NCBI GenBank assembly: GCA_021397835.1
Contig: JAJFZO010000256.1
Coordinates: 196,001 to 260,000, forward strand
Length of the DNA: 64,000 bases
From: Moringa oleifera
Taxonomy: Eukaryota > Streptophyta > Magnoliopsida > Brassicales > Moringaceae
Reading direction: 5' to 3'
Shown piece by piece: positions 39,184 through 49,832 of this stretch. The notes under the pieces are model-generated. The model saw only the letters and a list, made by a program, of their open reading frames with translations. It made no database searches and was not told the origin of the DNA. The first letter of the stretch is position 1. Every line of letters starts with the position of its first letter. Both the position numbers and the translations under genes were made by a program.

Positions 39184-42100
39184 ATGGCTTCCATTCCGGC
39201 ATCACAAAGTTTCATCAACCCTCTCTGCCCAAAAGAAAGTTTCATCAACCCTCAGTCCCAGCAGTTTGGGTTTCAAGACCGCCCAGAAGCCCCTTCAACG
39301 CCACTGGCATCAGAGTCGGGAGTCACCCTTTTGGTTCGGCACCTTCCTGAAGCCATTCCTCATGATACCCTCTCCCGACTCTTCTCCCACTATGGTGCTT
39401 TTGCTGTCCGTCCTTGCTCTACTGGAAGGTGCTACTGAAGTAAAGCTTTGTATTTCATTTAAGTTTCCTTTCAATTGGGCAGTGAGTTGTTTGAAATTTT
39501 TCATCTGGTTGATTGATAGATTGTGAACTTGGACCTCATCTTATTTCTGCCTGAGTACACCCAGAGCAAAATTTTCAGTTTCTGTGACCTTTCTCGTTTG
39601 TTATTATTTATACCAAAAACAATTGTTTTATAAAAATTCTGCTGTTACTTTTCTGTTGCAATAGGCTCTAATATTTGTAATCAAATGTGGATGATCCCTT
39701 TGGTCCTATTAATTTGCTTTTGCATTGGTTGTCTGCTCATTTGTTTATGCTTTTGGTTATTGCCCCTCTTATTATGGTTCTTGTGTTTCCATCTTTTCCA
39801 CATGCATCTTACTCAAAGCTTCAACTTGCTATTGACTTAGAGCCACCTTCAGGTCCTTTTCATATTGCCTTTGTTCTTCTGGTGCGCTGATCCTTAAGAT
39901 CAAATAGAAGTAACTCATAAATACATTTAATTACTTTTATCACTTAGATAAAAGCATATGATGTATGCTTTCTTGCTTGCTGTAGATTGAGAAACTGTGC
40001 GTATGTGGATTTCCAAAATGAGGAATTGGCTTCTCAAGCACATCGTCAGTTAAATGGGTAAAGATATTTACTTTGTTGGTGACCTGTATTTACCCTATCA
40101 TGTGCCTCGATTCATTGAATTTGTTCCAATGTTGATAATGAGCATAAGTATTGAGCTGTTGTCCTTTCATGGTAGGTCAGGCTGAGGTTTCTTGGTAAAG
40201 TTTTATCAGTGCAGAGGGCTTGTATGCCAGCTGAAGATAATAAACTTAAACAAACTGAAGCTCAATCTGGGAAGGATTTTCCCGCATCTCTGGTGAAGGA
40301 GGTTGCTTTGCGTAAAGCCCTCACTGATGGTTCAAAATCAGGGTTCGCACCTGCTGGTGAACCCATTGCTCCAAGACTTGGTGTAGACTACCCATTTCCT
40401 CCTCACCTTGAGTAAGTTTTCCCTTTTGTCTCTGACATTTTCCCTTTCCTTTTGAAGCTCTCTGATGTGCCAACAGATGGGGCACCTTACTCTTATTCTT
40501 TTTATTCTCTTGCATATATGTCATGTGCACTCAGAAAAGATGATTCTTCTTCTGAATCTATGGTCCTTGTGAGTGATATTTGTTTCAACCAATACATAGG
40601 GTATATTTATGTGACGATTTACTAGATGTAGTTTAATGTAACAAGCTAGAGAAGCTCAATTCTTTTTTATTTTGTTGAAATGTATCATGAAGCGGTGTGA
40701 TGTGAGTAAAATTTCATAATTACATGGTGCTTTTTGCAGTTCTATCCCACTTGTAGTTACTGCTTAGACTTTCCATAGCATATATACCTTCATATTTGTT
40801 TTCATTTAGTTAACCTGGTCTTCATACAGATATGCTTACCCTCCACCAGATGGAAATATACTAACCAATATTGTCAATGCTCTTATTGCTGTCCCTCGCT
40901 TTTATACCCAGGTTATTTCTAATCTTGTGTCATGCTTGAGTACTTATTTATTCTACTCTTAACTTCTCCTTTCTTGTAATTATTCATTTTAATCTGATGA
41001 ACTTTCAGCCTTTTGATTTTAGGTGTTGCACTTGATGAACAAAATGAATATTCCAGCTCCATTTCGTATGGCTCTGCCAACACCACCTCTGCCACCATCA
41101 GAACCTGTGCTGCCACCTCCACCAATTCCGCCTCCCCCTCCTACAGCTGCCAAACCTGACTTGGCGGATCTGTCTAGCAGTGAGTCAGAGATGGAATCTT
41201 CAGATGAGGTAACCTATTCTTGCTGCTAAGTTGCTGAAATTGATGAGTCATTGCATGATCTTCGAGAAATATTTTCTTCCCTTCGATGTAAATGCATTGA
41301 AAGTTTTGTGATATGGATTCTGGAGATTATGACTGCAAGTAAGTTGAAGGTTTTGTTTGCTTTTGTTTAGGGAATACCATTTGTTTTTGCCATTCCATTT
41401 TGGTGGCTTTTCTTCTTTTTGCCCCTCTCCCCTACTTTTTAGATACCCTTCAGTTTTTCCTCTGTACTCATAATCCAGCATTCTCCTTGGTCTCCTTTCT
41501 TCTCCATCCTCTCCAGGGAGAGGACATGTGAGGTCATTCAAGTCCTTTCCTATGGTTGTTATAGATCTAAATGTTCTTTGATGATATTGTTGTTAGGGGG
41601 TTGATCCCAAAGGCTATTCTGTTGGAGCAGCAAAATCTCGACGAAAACGTGCCAGGACGGAAGCTATTGTAGGCCCCGCAATTGATAAAGATGTGCCTCA
41701 TGAGGCAGTTGGTGTGAAACCTGCCACCTTGATACCAAAAGAAATCCCTGTGATAAAAAAGAAGAATCCTGTAGTACAGGTCATAAATTTTTTTGGTGAT
41801 GAAAGGATTTAGAATGATCTTTGTCCCTTCAAAACCTTTGATATTCTACTCTGTTCTTTCCAGATCAAAATTACCCCCAAAATGACTCAGAATGCACGTA
41901 AAGATGACAATGGTTACAAGGAAACTGTACAGGACTCCGACAAAAAGGATTTAGACTTTAAAGCCTTTGCAACCCTGGAGGAGCTGGAGAGTGGAAAGTT
42001 GCCTCCAGAGCAAATTCTATCACTGCCAATGTTTAAGGTATCAGAACCTATAAAGAATAATGTTTGTCATGGCAAATTGAATTGAAGTGATTAAAGACAA

Positions 42101-44112
42101 ACATTACTGATTTTTAAACCTTATATTTTTGATGGCTGAGCTAGAGCTGTTTCAACTTGATTTGTCAAAAAGTTATGATGCTTGTATAACAATTTAATAA
42201 AATAAATATGATAGCTTAATGCCAATTTTCCTTTGAAATTTGCAAGATTTATCATTGGACCATAATAGGTTACTGTAAAAAGTTTATAATCCTCATTATT
42301 ATGTGTATGATAACATCTCTTGCCAGATACAATGGTGTCTCTTTTTCTGGTTTTGCACTGTGCAAGACAATTTGTTGTACAAGGAAGCATGTCTGGATTA
42401 CATTACTACATTATATCTTCCCTCTTCGGCTCCCAGCTATTCTCATCTTGCGTTTGGTGTGGGCCTAATGCATCAAATGCTTGGTTAGTTTCAGCATTCT
42501 TGCATGTGCGTTAGTGGCTTTAAATATTTGGTCATTAACTTTGTTGGTGATGTGTGTATATTTGCTTTCAAAAGTTTATAATAACACTAACTTACCTTAT
42601 CTCAATCTTAAGAATTAGTTATTTTAAATCGGTACATATAACAAAAATTAAGATTCAGTTGAAGTGCAAATTACAGTATTTAAATTGTTAGTTATACTGG
42701 ATTTTGCAGAACTACACTGCCGGAAACCCTGCTCCTGTGCTGTACATCAAAAACCTGGCAAAAGATGTCCTTGCCGATGATTTCTACTTCATATTTGGTA
42801 AGTCAAAGTCCTTGGTAGTTGATGCTTGCTATATCTAAAATTTGGTTCTTTCAATCTGATAGCACCTTGGGCAACTGAATATCTACATATTCTTTTTTTT
42901 TTTTTTAAAAAAAGAAAGAAATATGCCATGTTATAATTCTACACTAAGAGATTATGAAAATTAATGCTGCTATTACTTTTCTGTCTTTGAGCAGAGACTA
43001 ACTTGACTTATTCTAGTTTTCTGATGATACAGTTTAGGCTTAATGTAAATTTCTTATAACATGTTGTAGGATCATTATTTGGAAGTATTGATGCAGCTAA
43101 ATCTGGTCTTGGTGTGAAGCTAATGCAGGTAAGCTTTCTTGGGTGTTCTTTTGCCTAGTTCAAGCCATACATGATAAAATTTTATGATGAATGTATTCCT
43201 GAAATCATATTAATTGTATTAAACACGAAAAATGAATTTTCTTTGGAAATAATCTCAATACCAGGGAATTCATGTTGGTAAGTGCTTAAACATAGAGTCT
43301 TGTTGTTAGGAAGATATGCAGATGCAAGTGCTAAGTTGCCTGATTCTGAGCCTTTTGGATTTCAGGAGGGAAGAATGAGGGGCCAAGCCTTTTTGACATT
43401 TCCATCAATTGAAGTTGCCCATCGTGCTTTGGTATGATTTTCATTAACCAGTTTGATGTGCTACTTTTGTTTGTAGATAAAGTCCGGTGCATGTATTCTG
43501 CTCTCTTGTTTGCACTGTTCTGAAAGGTTAACTTATCCAACTGATGCATTGTAGAAGCATTTAAAGAGCAGTGGGATTGAGTATTCTCCTAACCAAATTA
43601 TCAAGAAATGATGACATAGAGTTTGTTATGGTTGTTTTGCATGCACATGATATGAGAATTGTTTAATTGGTGCCCTTTGTTCCTCATCTATCGATCAACA
43701 TCTTACTTTCTAATAGTATTCTAATCATCACGGCTTTGGATGTTGCTTCTGCATTTTGACCTTACTTCATACTGACTCGAATTCAACCAACTCTTGTTAA
43801 CTTGTCAATTCAGATTATGTGAATGGATCTTTGCTCTCTCCTTACTGTTGAAATGAAGCAGAGTTTTACTCAGCACATGGCTAATTTCTGCATGTTCCTT
43901 CAGCTGGAGCTAGCTGTAGAGGAAATTTACTTGCAAATATGTATACTATTAGTTTCTTGTGTTCTCTCACCTTTTTGCTGAGGTGCTGAAGTGGCTACTT
44001 TACCTGCAACCATAATCTTTTGATGCAGAATCTAGCGAATGGATATGTGTTTAAAGGTAAACCAATGATAATCCAGTTCGGCCGAAATCTTGCTGCAGCA
44101 AAAGCGAACTAA
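39184..44112 (+). CDS. SNRNP65: U11/U12 small nuclear ribonucleoprotein 65 kDa protein
   Basis: Eleven exons: 39184-39428, 39986-40057, 40181-40411, 40830-40911, 41023-41208, 41597-41779, 41864-42037, 42710-42797, 43070-43128, 43366-43431, 44029-44112. They total 1470 nt, 489 residues, all in phase with GT-AG borders. The N-terminal RRM (residues ~45-120) has LLVRHLPEA and CAYVDFQNEE. A proline-rich linker follows (~225-250). The C-terminal RRM (~395-485) has VLYIKNLA, GRMRGQAFLTFPS and ends QFGRNLAAAKAN. This two-RRM layout with the PPPP linker is diagnostic of the 65K protein (RNPC3 in animals). It bridges U11 and U12 snRNPs by binding U12 stem-loop III, and is needed for minor-intron recognition. 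A leader intron near 39010-39115 and a 3' UTR intron near 44160-44250 are possible. Confidence 0.94.
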
Positions 44113-45257
44113 ATTAGATATGCTACAAAAGAAAGAAGCTCTTTCTACTACCACGTTCATGGTTAGTTTGTGTTAATTCTGCATTTCTTTTATACTTAAG
44201 CAAGCTGGAGTTACATTTGGAATCACAATGGATAAATATCTTTGTGCAGGAGCCAAGGTAATCTGCCATGGTCGAGGTCAAAGATGCCTGCATGGACTTT
44301 ATTAGGGTCTATTTGGTATTAACCAAACAAACGTTGGGTGGGCCAAAAGGTTCATGCATGCTTGATCCACACCTTGTGCACAGCATAATTGTTGTGGTTT
44401 TAACATGTCTTCGTCTGATCCCTGCATGTTGGATTAGAGGCACTTTTTCTGGGACAGTGCTTTCAGACTTGCCAGACAGAGTTCTTTTCAAATGCTTCTC
44501 AGGTTTCCAGAGCGAATAGCTTATCTCTTTTTCTCTAGTGCAATCAAGAATTATTTTCAGGACTTCGCATAGCTGGCCAAAATAGTGCATCTTATATGGA
44601 TGCCACTTCTGGCATTGTAAGAGTCTTCCAATAATTGTTTATGCTGCATGTTATGCAGACAAAACTTCTGAATTATCAAAGTTTTCAATGTTGTTCAATA
44701 TTATGACAGAAATTTTCATTAGCAAAAAAAAAAGAAAGAAAAATCAATGTACATTCCACAAGTGAGAAATACATAGCAAAACTTGAAAATAATGAGTTAA
44801 AGCTCATAAATACTTTAGACGTGTATTATTGTCTATACAACATATAGAATTACATATTGACGGTTAAATCCGCACATTTATCTTTGTATGTTTAGATGTT
44901 GTATAGATATGTAATGTTATGTGGAAGATGCATCTGATTCTGGAAGCTTGCAATGCTAGGGATGGGGTGAGATTTTGCGAATGAACTGATGAAATAGGCA
45001 TATGTGTATGCAGGCAGGGCACTGCATGGAATGTTTATGCCACGTATTGCCATGTGTTACTGTCTGCATAAGTGTTTATGCCACAGTTCATCTCGTGGAA
45101 GGCATTGAGATTTAACAGCACCCTTAAATTCAGCTGTTATAACTACTGGAGGTGCATATTTATTTGTTCTATTTAGAAAAGAAAAAGCAAAAAGCTCTGT
45201 TTGTCTGGCTCTTTCTGATTGAGTTGTAGTTTTGGGAAGAAGTGAAGGTCTGTGAAC
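44113..45257. other. U11/U12-65K 3' region and metallothionein promoter
   Basis: About 1.1 kb. The left part is probably 3' UTR of the 65K gene, perhaps spliced (GT near 44161, AG near 44250). The right part would be the promoter of the metallothionein. No tandem U12 donor motif is present, although such an element exists in vertebrate 65K 3' UTRs. Confidence 0.5.
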
Positions 45258-45599
45258 ATGGCAGATCCCATGGGAAAGCCTGCTGGATGCAATGATAGGT
45301 GCGGATGTCCTTCTCCTTGCCCTGGTGGGGAGGCTTGCAGGTCATCCTTCTGCTCTCTCATGGTTAAACGATATGCATGTGTACATGTGATGGATTCACT
45401 TATTTTATACACCTTTGTGTGTGGATGCAGGTGCATAGGGAAAGAGATTGGAAGGGGAGGGGACACTCACATGGTTTATTCGTGTGGGGAGCACTGTGGG
45501 TGTAGCCCATGCACCTGTACCAAGACTGCAGTGAGTGGCACAGGCAAGGCCTTCTGCAAGTGCGGCGAAGGGTGCACCTGTGCCACTTGTGCCGCTTAA
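45258..45599 (+). CDS. MT4: Type 4 (Ec-like) metallothionein
   Basis: Two exons, 45258-45340 and 45431-45599 (252 nt, 83 residues), joined through an arginine codon. Sixteen cysteines lie in three clusters: CNDRCGCPSPCPGGEACRC, SCGEHCGCSPCTC and FCKCGEGCTCATC. Two histidines flank the middle cluster, as in wheat Ec. Type 4 metallothioneins bind and store zinc in embryos and seeds, so expression is probably seed-linked. The family normally has 17 cysteines. Here the position three residues after the first cluster histidine is Tyr (TAT) where I expect Cys (TGT). The start is the ATG in frame with the MAD N-terminus typical of the family. Confidence 0.93.
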   Translation: MADPMGKPAGCNDRCGCPSPCPGGEACRSSFCSLMVKRYACVHVMDSLILYTFVCGCRCIGKEIGRGGDTHMVYSCGEHCGCSPCTCTKTAVSGTGKAFCKCGEGCTCATCAA

Positions 45600-46362
45600 T
45601 ATAGCACCTTATGCCTCTTTCGATACACGTGTATTCAGTTGTTTATGTTTAATTTAAGCCAAGTTTAGAAACAAAGGTACATCATCCCTGCTGCTGGGGG
45701 ATGATGTGTCCCATAGTTGTTCCTATATATATGGAGCTTAGTGAGGTGATGTATGGCTTCTTACTAATAAACAAGCTAAGGTTTATGTGCTCATCCGGTG
45801 CATGTTTGTTTCAAGTTCTATATTTTATGATAATATCCTGAAACTGCTACTAATAATGTTTGGCAAGCTTGAGCTGTTTGATGTGATCTGGAAAAATTGT
45901 ACGTGCCAGCTGGGTGTTTAAGTTATTGCAGTCCTGACTTTGAGAACAGTTGCAAGAATGGTCAATTAAATGACATTGGAAAATCGCTGCACCACAACTA
46001 CAGTTTTGGCTTTATACTTGCAATTCTTTTTGAATGTACAATGTGGATTTGAGATGGATTATGCCAATCAAAGCAACGAGTTATGGCCTATTTGTCAACC
46101 AAGAGTTTTTATTAAGCCATATGGAACATTAACTCCCAACAAATCCAAAGAATAATTGTGGCACATCCGAAGATGGATTTTGTCTGAACAACAGAAGCTC
46201 CTAGCTTAAGATGTGCTATTTTTTCTATTATTTCACTCGGGAACACGTCCTGAATATCGACACAAAACTGGGAACTTTCTCTAAACCCTACGTTAAGCTC
46301 CGCCTTTAACTTCAGAAAACAAACATAATCAAGCTCATTATTCTCTGGCCCAATCCAGCCAT
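45600..46362. other. Convergent 3' intergenic region
   Basis: Between the stop codons of the metallothionein (+) and the TANGO2-like gene (-). Expected to hold both 3' UTRs. No other feature seen. Confidence 0.55.
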
Positions 46363-49257
46363 TTAGCCTGTCTTCTCTATCTGGTAAGTCATCGTCTGCT
46401 CCTTCCACAAATCATTGGCCAAGTACTTCTCATAAAACCTAGCCTCCCCATTTGATTTCATAGACAAAGCGGAAGTGCTTCTGGTGCCATATCGTCCCTG
46501 TACATCACAAATGTCGAAATGCTAAGAGGCTTTATTTGGGCCCTCAGAATAAAATGATGCCAGAAGGTAACAAAATTTACCAATGGTCTTTCCATATCAA
46601 CAAAGATGGAACTCAAGTGGTACTCCTCCTCCTGAGGATAAATGTGAGGTAACATGTCTTCTTCATCTTTAAATGTGTTTGTCATAAGCTTTTCAACCAT
46701 CTCTTTCATTGGAAGTTCACTCTCACTGTATTTATCCAACAGCTCTCTGAAATTATGGCTCAATCGGTGAGCCTGCAAACCAAAAGAAAATTGAGTAGCA
46801 GCTGCTATGATATTTCTAATCAACTAAACAAAGACCACTTTTAAAAGCTAATACTCAAAGAAACTTGGGAAGTGAATAGCAGTTTTAAATCAGCACATAC
46901 AGGTTCTGGTCTCCCAGTGCCAGTTCTGAGTACAGATTCTTTTCCTATCCTATCTACATAGACTAGAGAAGCAGGACAAAATACCTACAAAGACAAGAAG
47001 CATTCTGCAGAGAAGTAGTAATACTCTTTGCCTACATGTTCCAGACATTTCCCAACAAGCATGTGCTAAAGAAAATGAAATGCTTATATAATATGTGCGT
47101 CTATTGATAACTTATGTGACCTTGCATTGAGTCGAAACAGGTATGGTAGACAGCAGGGAAATTCTTTCTTGTTATAGTAGTGCATAACATGCTTTATTAC
47201 CTTAGGCCAAGGAGTGTCTAGGTTTGCATTTGACAACACATGAATTCCAGGTGAAACCTCCGTGATAAACTTGTCACCTTCTTGTGGCCTATTCGTTACA
47301 TACGCCATGGTTTTCGAGCAAATATCAGTCAGTATCAGGTTGAACCCATTATAGCAATCAGCTTCTTTCACAATTTCCTCAGCAAATTCCTTGAGATTCT
47401 TCTTGCTCTGCCATCATGGAAAAAAGAGCTCCTCTCTGTGAAACCTCTTATTTTTTATTCAATAATACCTCAAGATCAAACATCAAAATTTCTTGAATTT
47501 AGTTTTTTTTTATAAAAAAGTGCTGAGACTCATCCAAATTGCCATGATAAACTCTCATCCATTCTTTGAAAGATCACACTTTACAGGTAACTCTATGGAG
47601 TAAGCACCATCAAGGTATAATAGGATTGACATTGCAGCATCTGTCTGTTCTTCCAGATACCCCAACTCTTTTCTGATCATTAATCAAACAAGTAAGGTGA
47701 CATCAAAGCTCTAAATTAAATACGATTAGAGAGAATTTCCCAGTACATGTGATCCAACTCACTTCAAAATCTATCAAATCACAGCCCTATTGCAATTGAA
47801 AGAAATATTTTACAACTGAAGTCAGGATATCTAGCAGGTCTGTCTTTATAGGAGAGAGGGAAAAAGATAGGTATGTTTTCTGGGAGAAACACATTTGCAC
47901 GGTTGATTAGTTATGGAACTGCCATCTCTTTTCTTGATAGGAGCAAGAGTCATCCCCTGACTAAGCTGGAGGGTACATTTATATATCATACTTGCCATAT
48001 AAGTGAAACAATGAATAGGAAATTTCACCCTCATTTTAGGTACAAATGTTATAGGAAAGCTAAGAAAAAGTGCATCATTAAATGCCGTTCATAACTGTCC
48101 GCTCTAAAAAGTAGTTTGTAGCTTATGCCTTCTCTTGTCTTGACTGAAGGAGAAAATATGGGACTGGTGCTGGTATCCTAACATAACTTTCAGGACATGA
48201 AAATAAGAAGGTTTACCCGTTGAAGGATCAATAGAAAGAGGAATAACAAGCAAATACTTTCCCAAGGTAGGTTTAGGCAATTTCTTGATCTTAAGACTAC
48301 TTGATAGGAGAGTGTCTAAAACTTGCTTTACATAATGGGCATGAACTGATGTTCTCTAACATGAATTTTAACTACAGAGGCAAGACCTTGGTGGTGTAGT
48401 GAATGTCACACTCAGAAATCTTAGACTGAAAAAAGACATCAAGAATAACAAGCAAATCAGTGAGCCTAGTTCTTAGCATCATATACAAGGTCAATGAATC
48501 GAACAGGCAAGAAGCTGGTCACCACCAACACGAATTAGATTAAAATAAAGAAAGAAAAGATAATAAATGGACATGAAATAATAATTAGAAGAAACGGAAA
48601 ATGTTAGATAGCAGCAAGAATAGAAAAAAAAAAAAAGGAAATCAATGGACCTAAAAAATCATCTTATCACCAATGCTCAGTTACCAAATGCACAATAAAA
48701 ATAGGTAGAATGTAAAGAAATCATGAGTACCCATCAGAAGTCATAGGCAAGTTGACCAGACTCGTTTCCAGAGTCAAGAAAACAGGTGGGCAAAAAGTGT
48801 GTGAAAAGCACAAAAAATGAAAAATGGATCAAACAGAAGAAAATAAACGAACACCACAAAAGGGGGAAAAATGACCTGCAAGAAACGAACAGGGAGGTCT
48901 CCTCTGCTCTTAGCTCCAGGGACGGATGAAATTTCCCTAAAATTAGTGAGGAAAGCCACTTTGCCATGTCTTGTAGAAGCCAACCATGTGCCACCTGCGA
49001 GCCAATCTCTCCCACCAAGAACCTCACCATCTTCCCACCAAGCCAGCGGTTTCGTAGGCCTTGAACAACAACAAGAAAAACAGGGAAATTTATTTTCTCT
49101 TTCCCCTTCAAGATTCAAAATGAAGAATAATAGCTGAAATCGAATCACTTCATCATGTAGTTTTATCGTCTTACCTGGTGTGATACTCGTCCCTGTTAAG
49201 GAGTAATAAGAAGGGGTAAATAGGGTGAGATTGCCACAGAAACACCGCTATGCACAT
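46363..49257 (-). CDS. TANGO2/NRDE-family protein
   Basis: Five exons: 49257-49175, 49059-48876, 47407-47201, 46772-46581, 46497-46363. They total 801 nt, 266 residues, in phase. The protein starts MCIAVFLWQSHPIYPFLLLL and continues NRDEYHTRPTKPLAWWEDGE, so the NRDE motif that names the family is intact. Further conserved blocks are GGTWLASTRHGKVAFLTNFR, AKSRGDLPVRFL, YNGFNLILTDICSKT, SPGIHVLSNANLDTPWPK and SSIFVDMERPLGRYGTRSTS. TANGO2 in animals affects Golgi organisation and mitochondrial lipid or heme handling. Its role in plants is not established. The fold resembles Ntn-hydrolases, with Cys2 as possible nucleophile. The second intron is long (1468 bp). It diverges from the bromodomain gene across a 575-bp promoter. 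Confidence 0.93.
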
Positions 49258-49792
49258 GCCGACCCTTTACGCAGTGGATTCGCTTATCGATTCTTAAAAG
49301 CTGCTCTCTCTCTCTCTCTCTCTCTCATGGATGCCCATATTGCAAAAACAAACAGACCTGCAAGTCAAAGGATCTTTTTGTTCTTATGAAATCCGAAAAT
49401 AAGTCAAATATACACATTTTCATCTTTCTGAAACTTTCCTTCTTTTGATTAAACGGTGGCCAACCAACAACACGTCACCAACTGCCACGTAACCCATTAC
49501 TTCCCGCTAGAGACAAAAAAAAAAAACATGTTTTATATCTACACCGGCATCTCTTTCGACACGTGTCGAATCTTGCGCGAGGAAGTTGCACCACTGACAC
49601 GTGCCTTCATTGCTCTCTAAAAGTCGTGTTCCCCCCCCCAAAAAATAATATTTTATATTAATAAATTATGTAAAAGCATAAAACAGAAAGAGTTATACAG
49701 TTATATTTTAAAATTTCTTTTTTTTGAAAAAAAGAAAAAAAAAAAAAGAACACCTTGTTTGTTTGGCGCGGGAGAGAGAAAGAGGGTCAGAT

Positions 49793-49829
<37 letters not shown>

Positions 49830-49832
49830 CAA
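49258..49832. promoter_or_regulatory. G-box-rich divergent promoter, TANGO2-like (-) and bromodomain gene (+)
   Basis: Contains two CACGTG G-boxes (49560-49565 and 49598-49603). The first sits in a 16-bp perfect palindrome, TTCGACACGTGTCGAA (49555-49570). Two further ACGT cores lie at 49472-49475 and 49487-49490. A (CT)n run is near 49307-49326 on the TANGO2 side. bZIP or bHLH factors bind such cores. Regulation is inferred, not shown. Confidence 0.6.
49797..49827 (+). repeat. (GA)n tract in the bromodomain gene 5' UTR
   Basis: About 15 GA units just upstream of the ATG at 49833. Such purine tracts are common in plant leaders and could bind BPC/GAGA-type factors. Confidence 0.9.

Noticed and set aside
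44113..45257. Possible tandem U12 donor enhancer (USSE) in the 3' UTR of U11/U12-65K
   Set aside because: Such an element is known in vertebrate 65K 3' UTRs, so I searched for paired TATCCTT motifs. None occurs here. The nearest match (ATATCTTT at about 44237) is single and imperfect.
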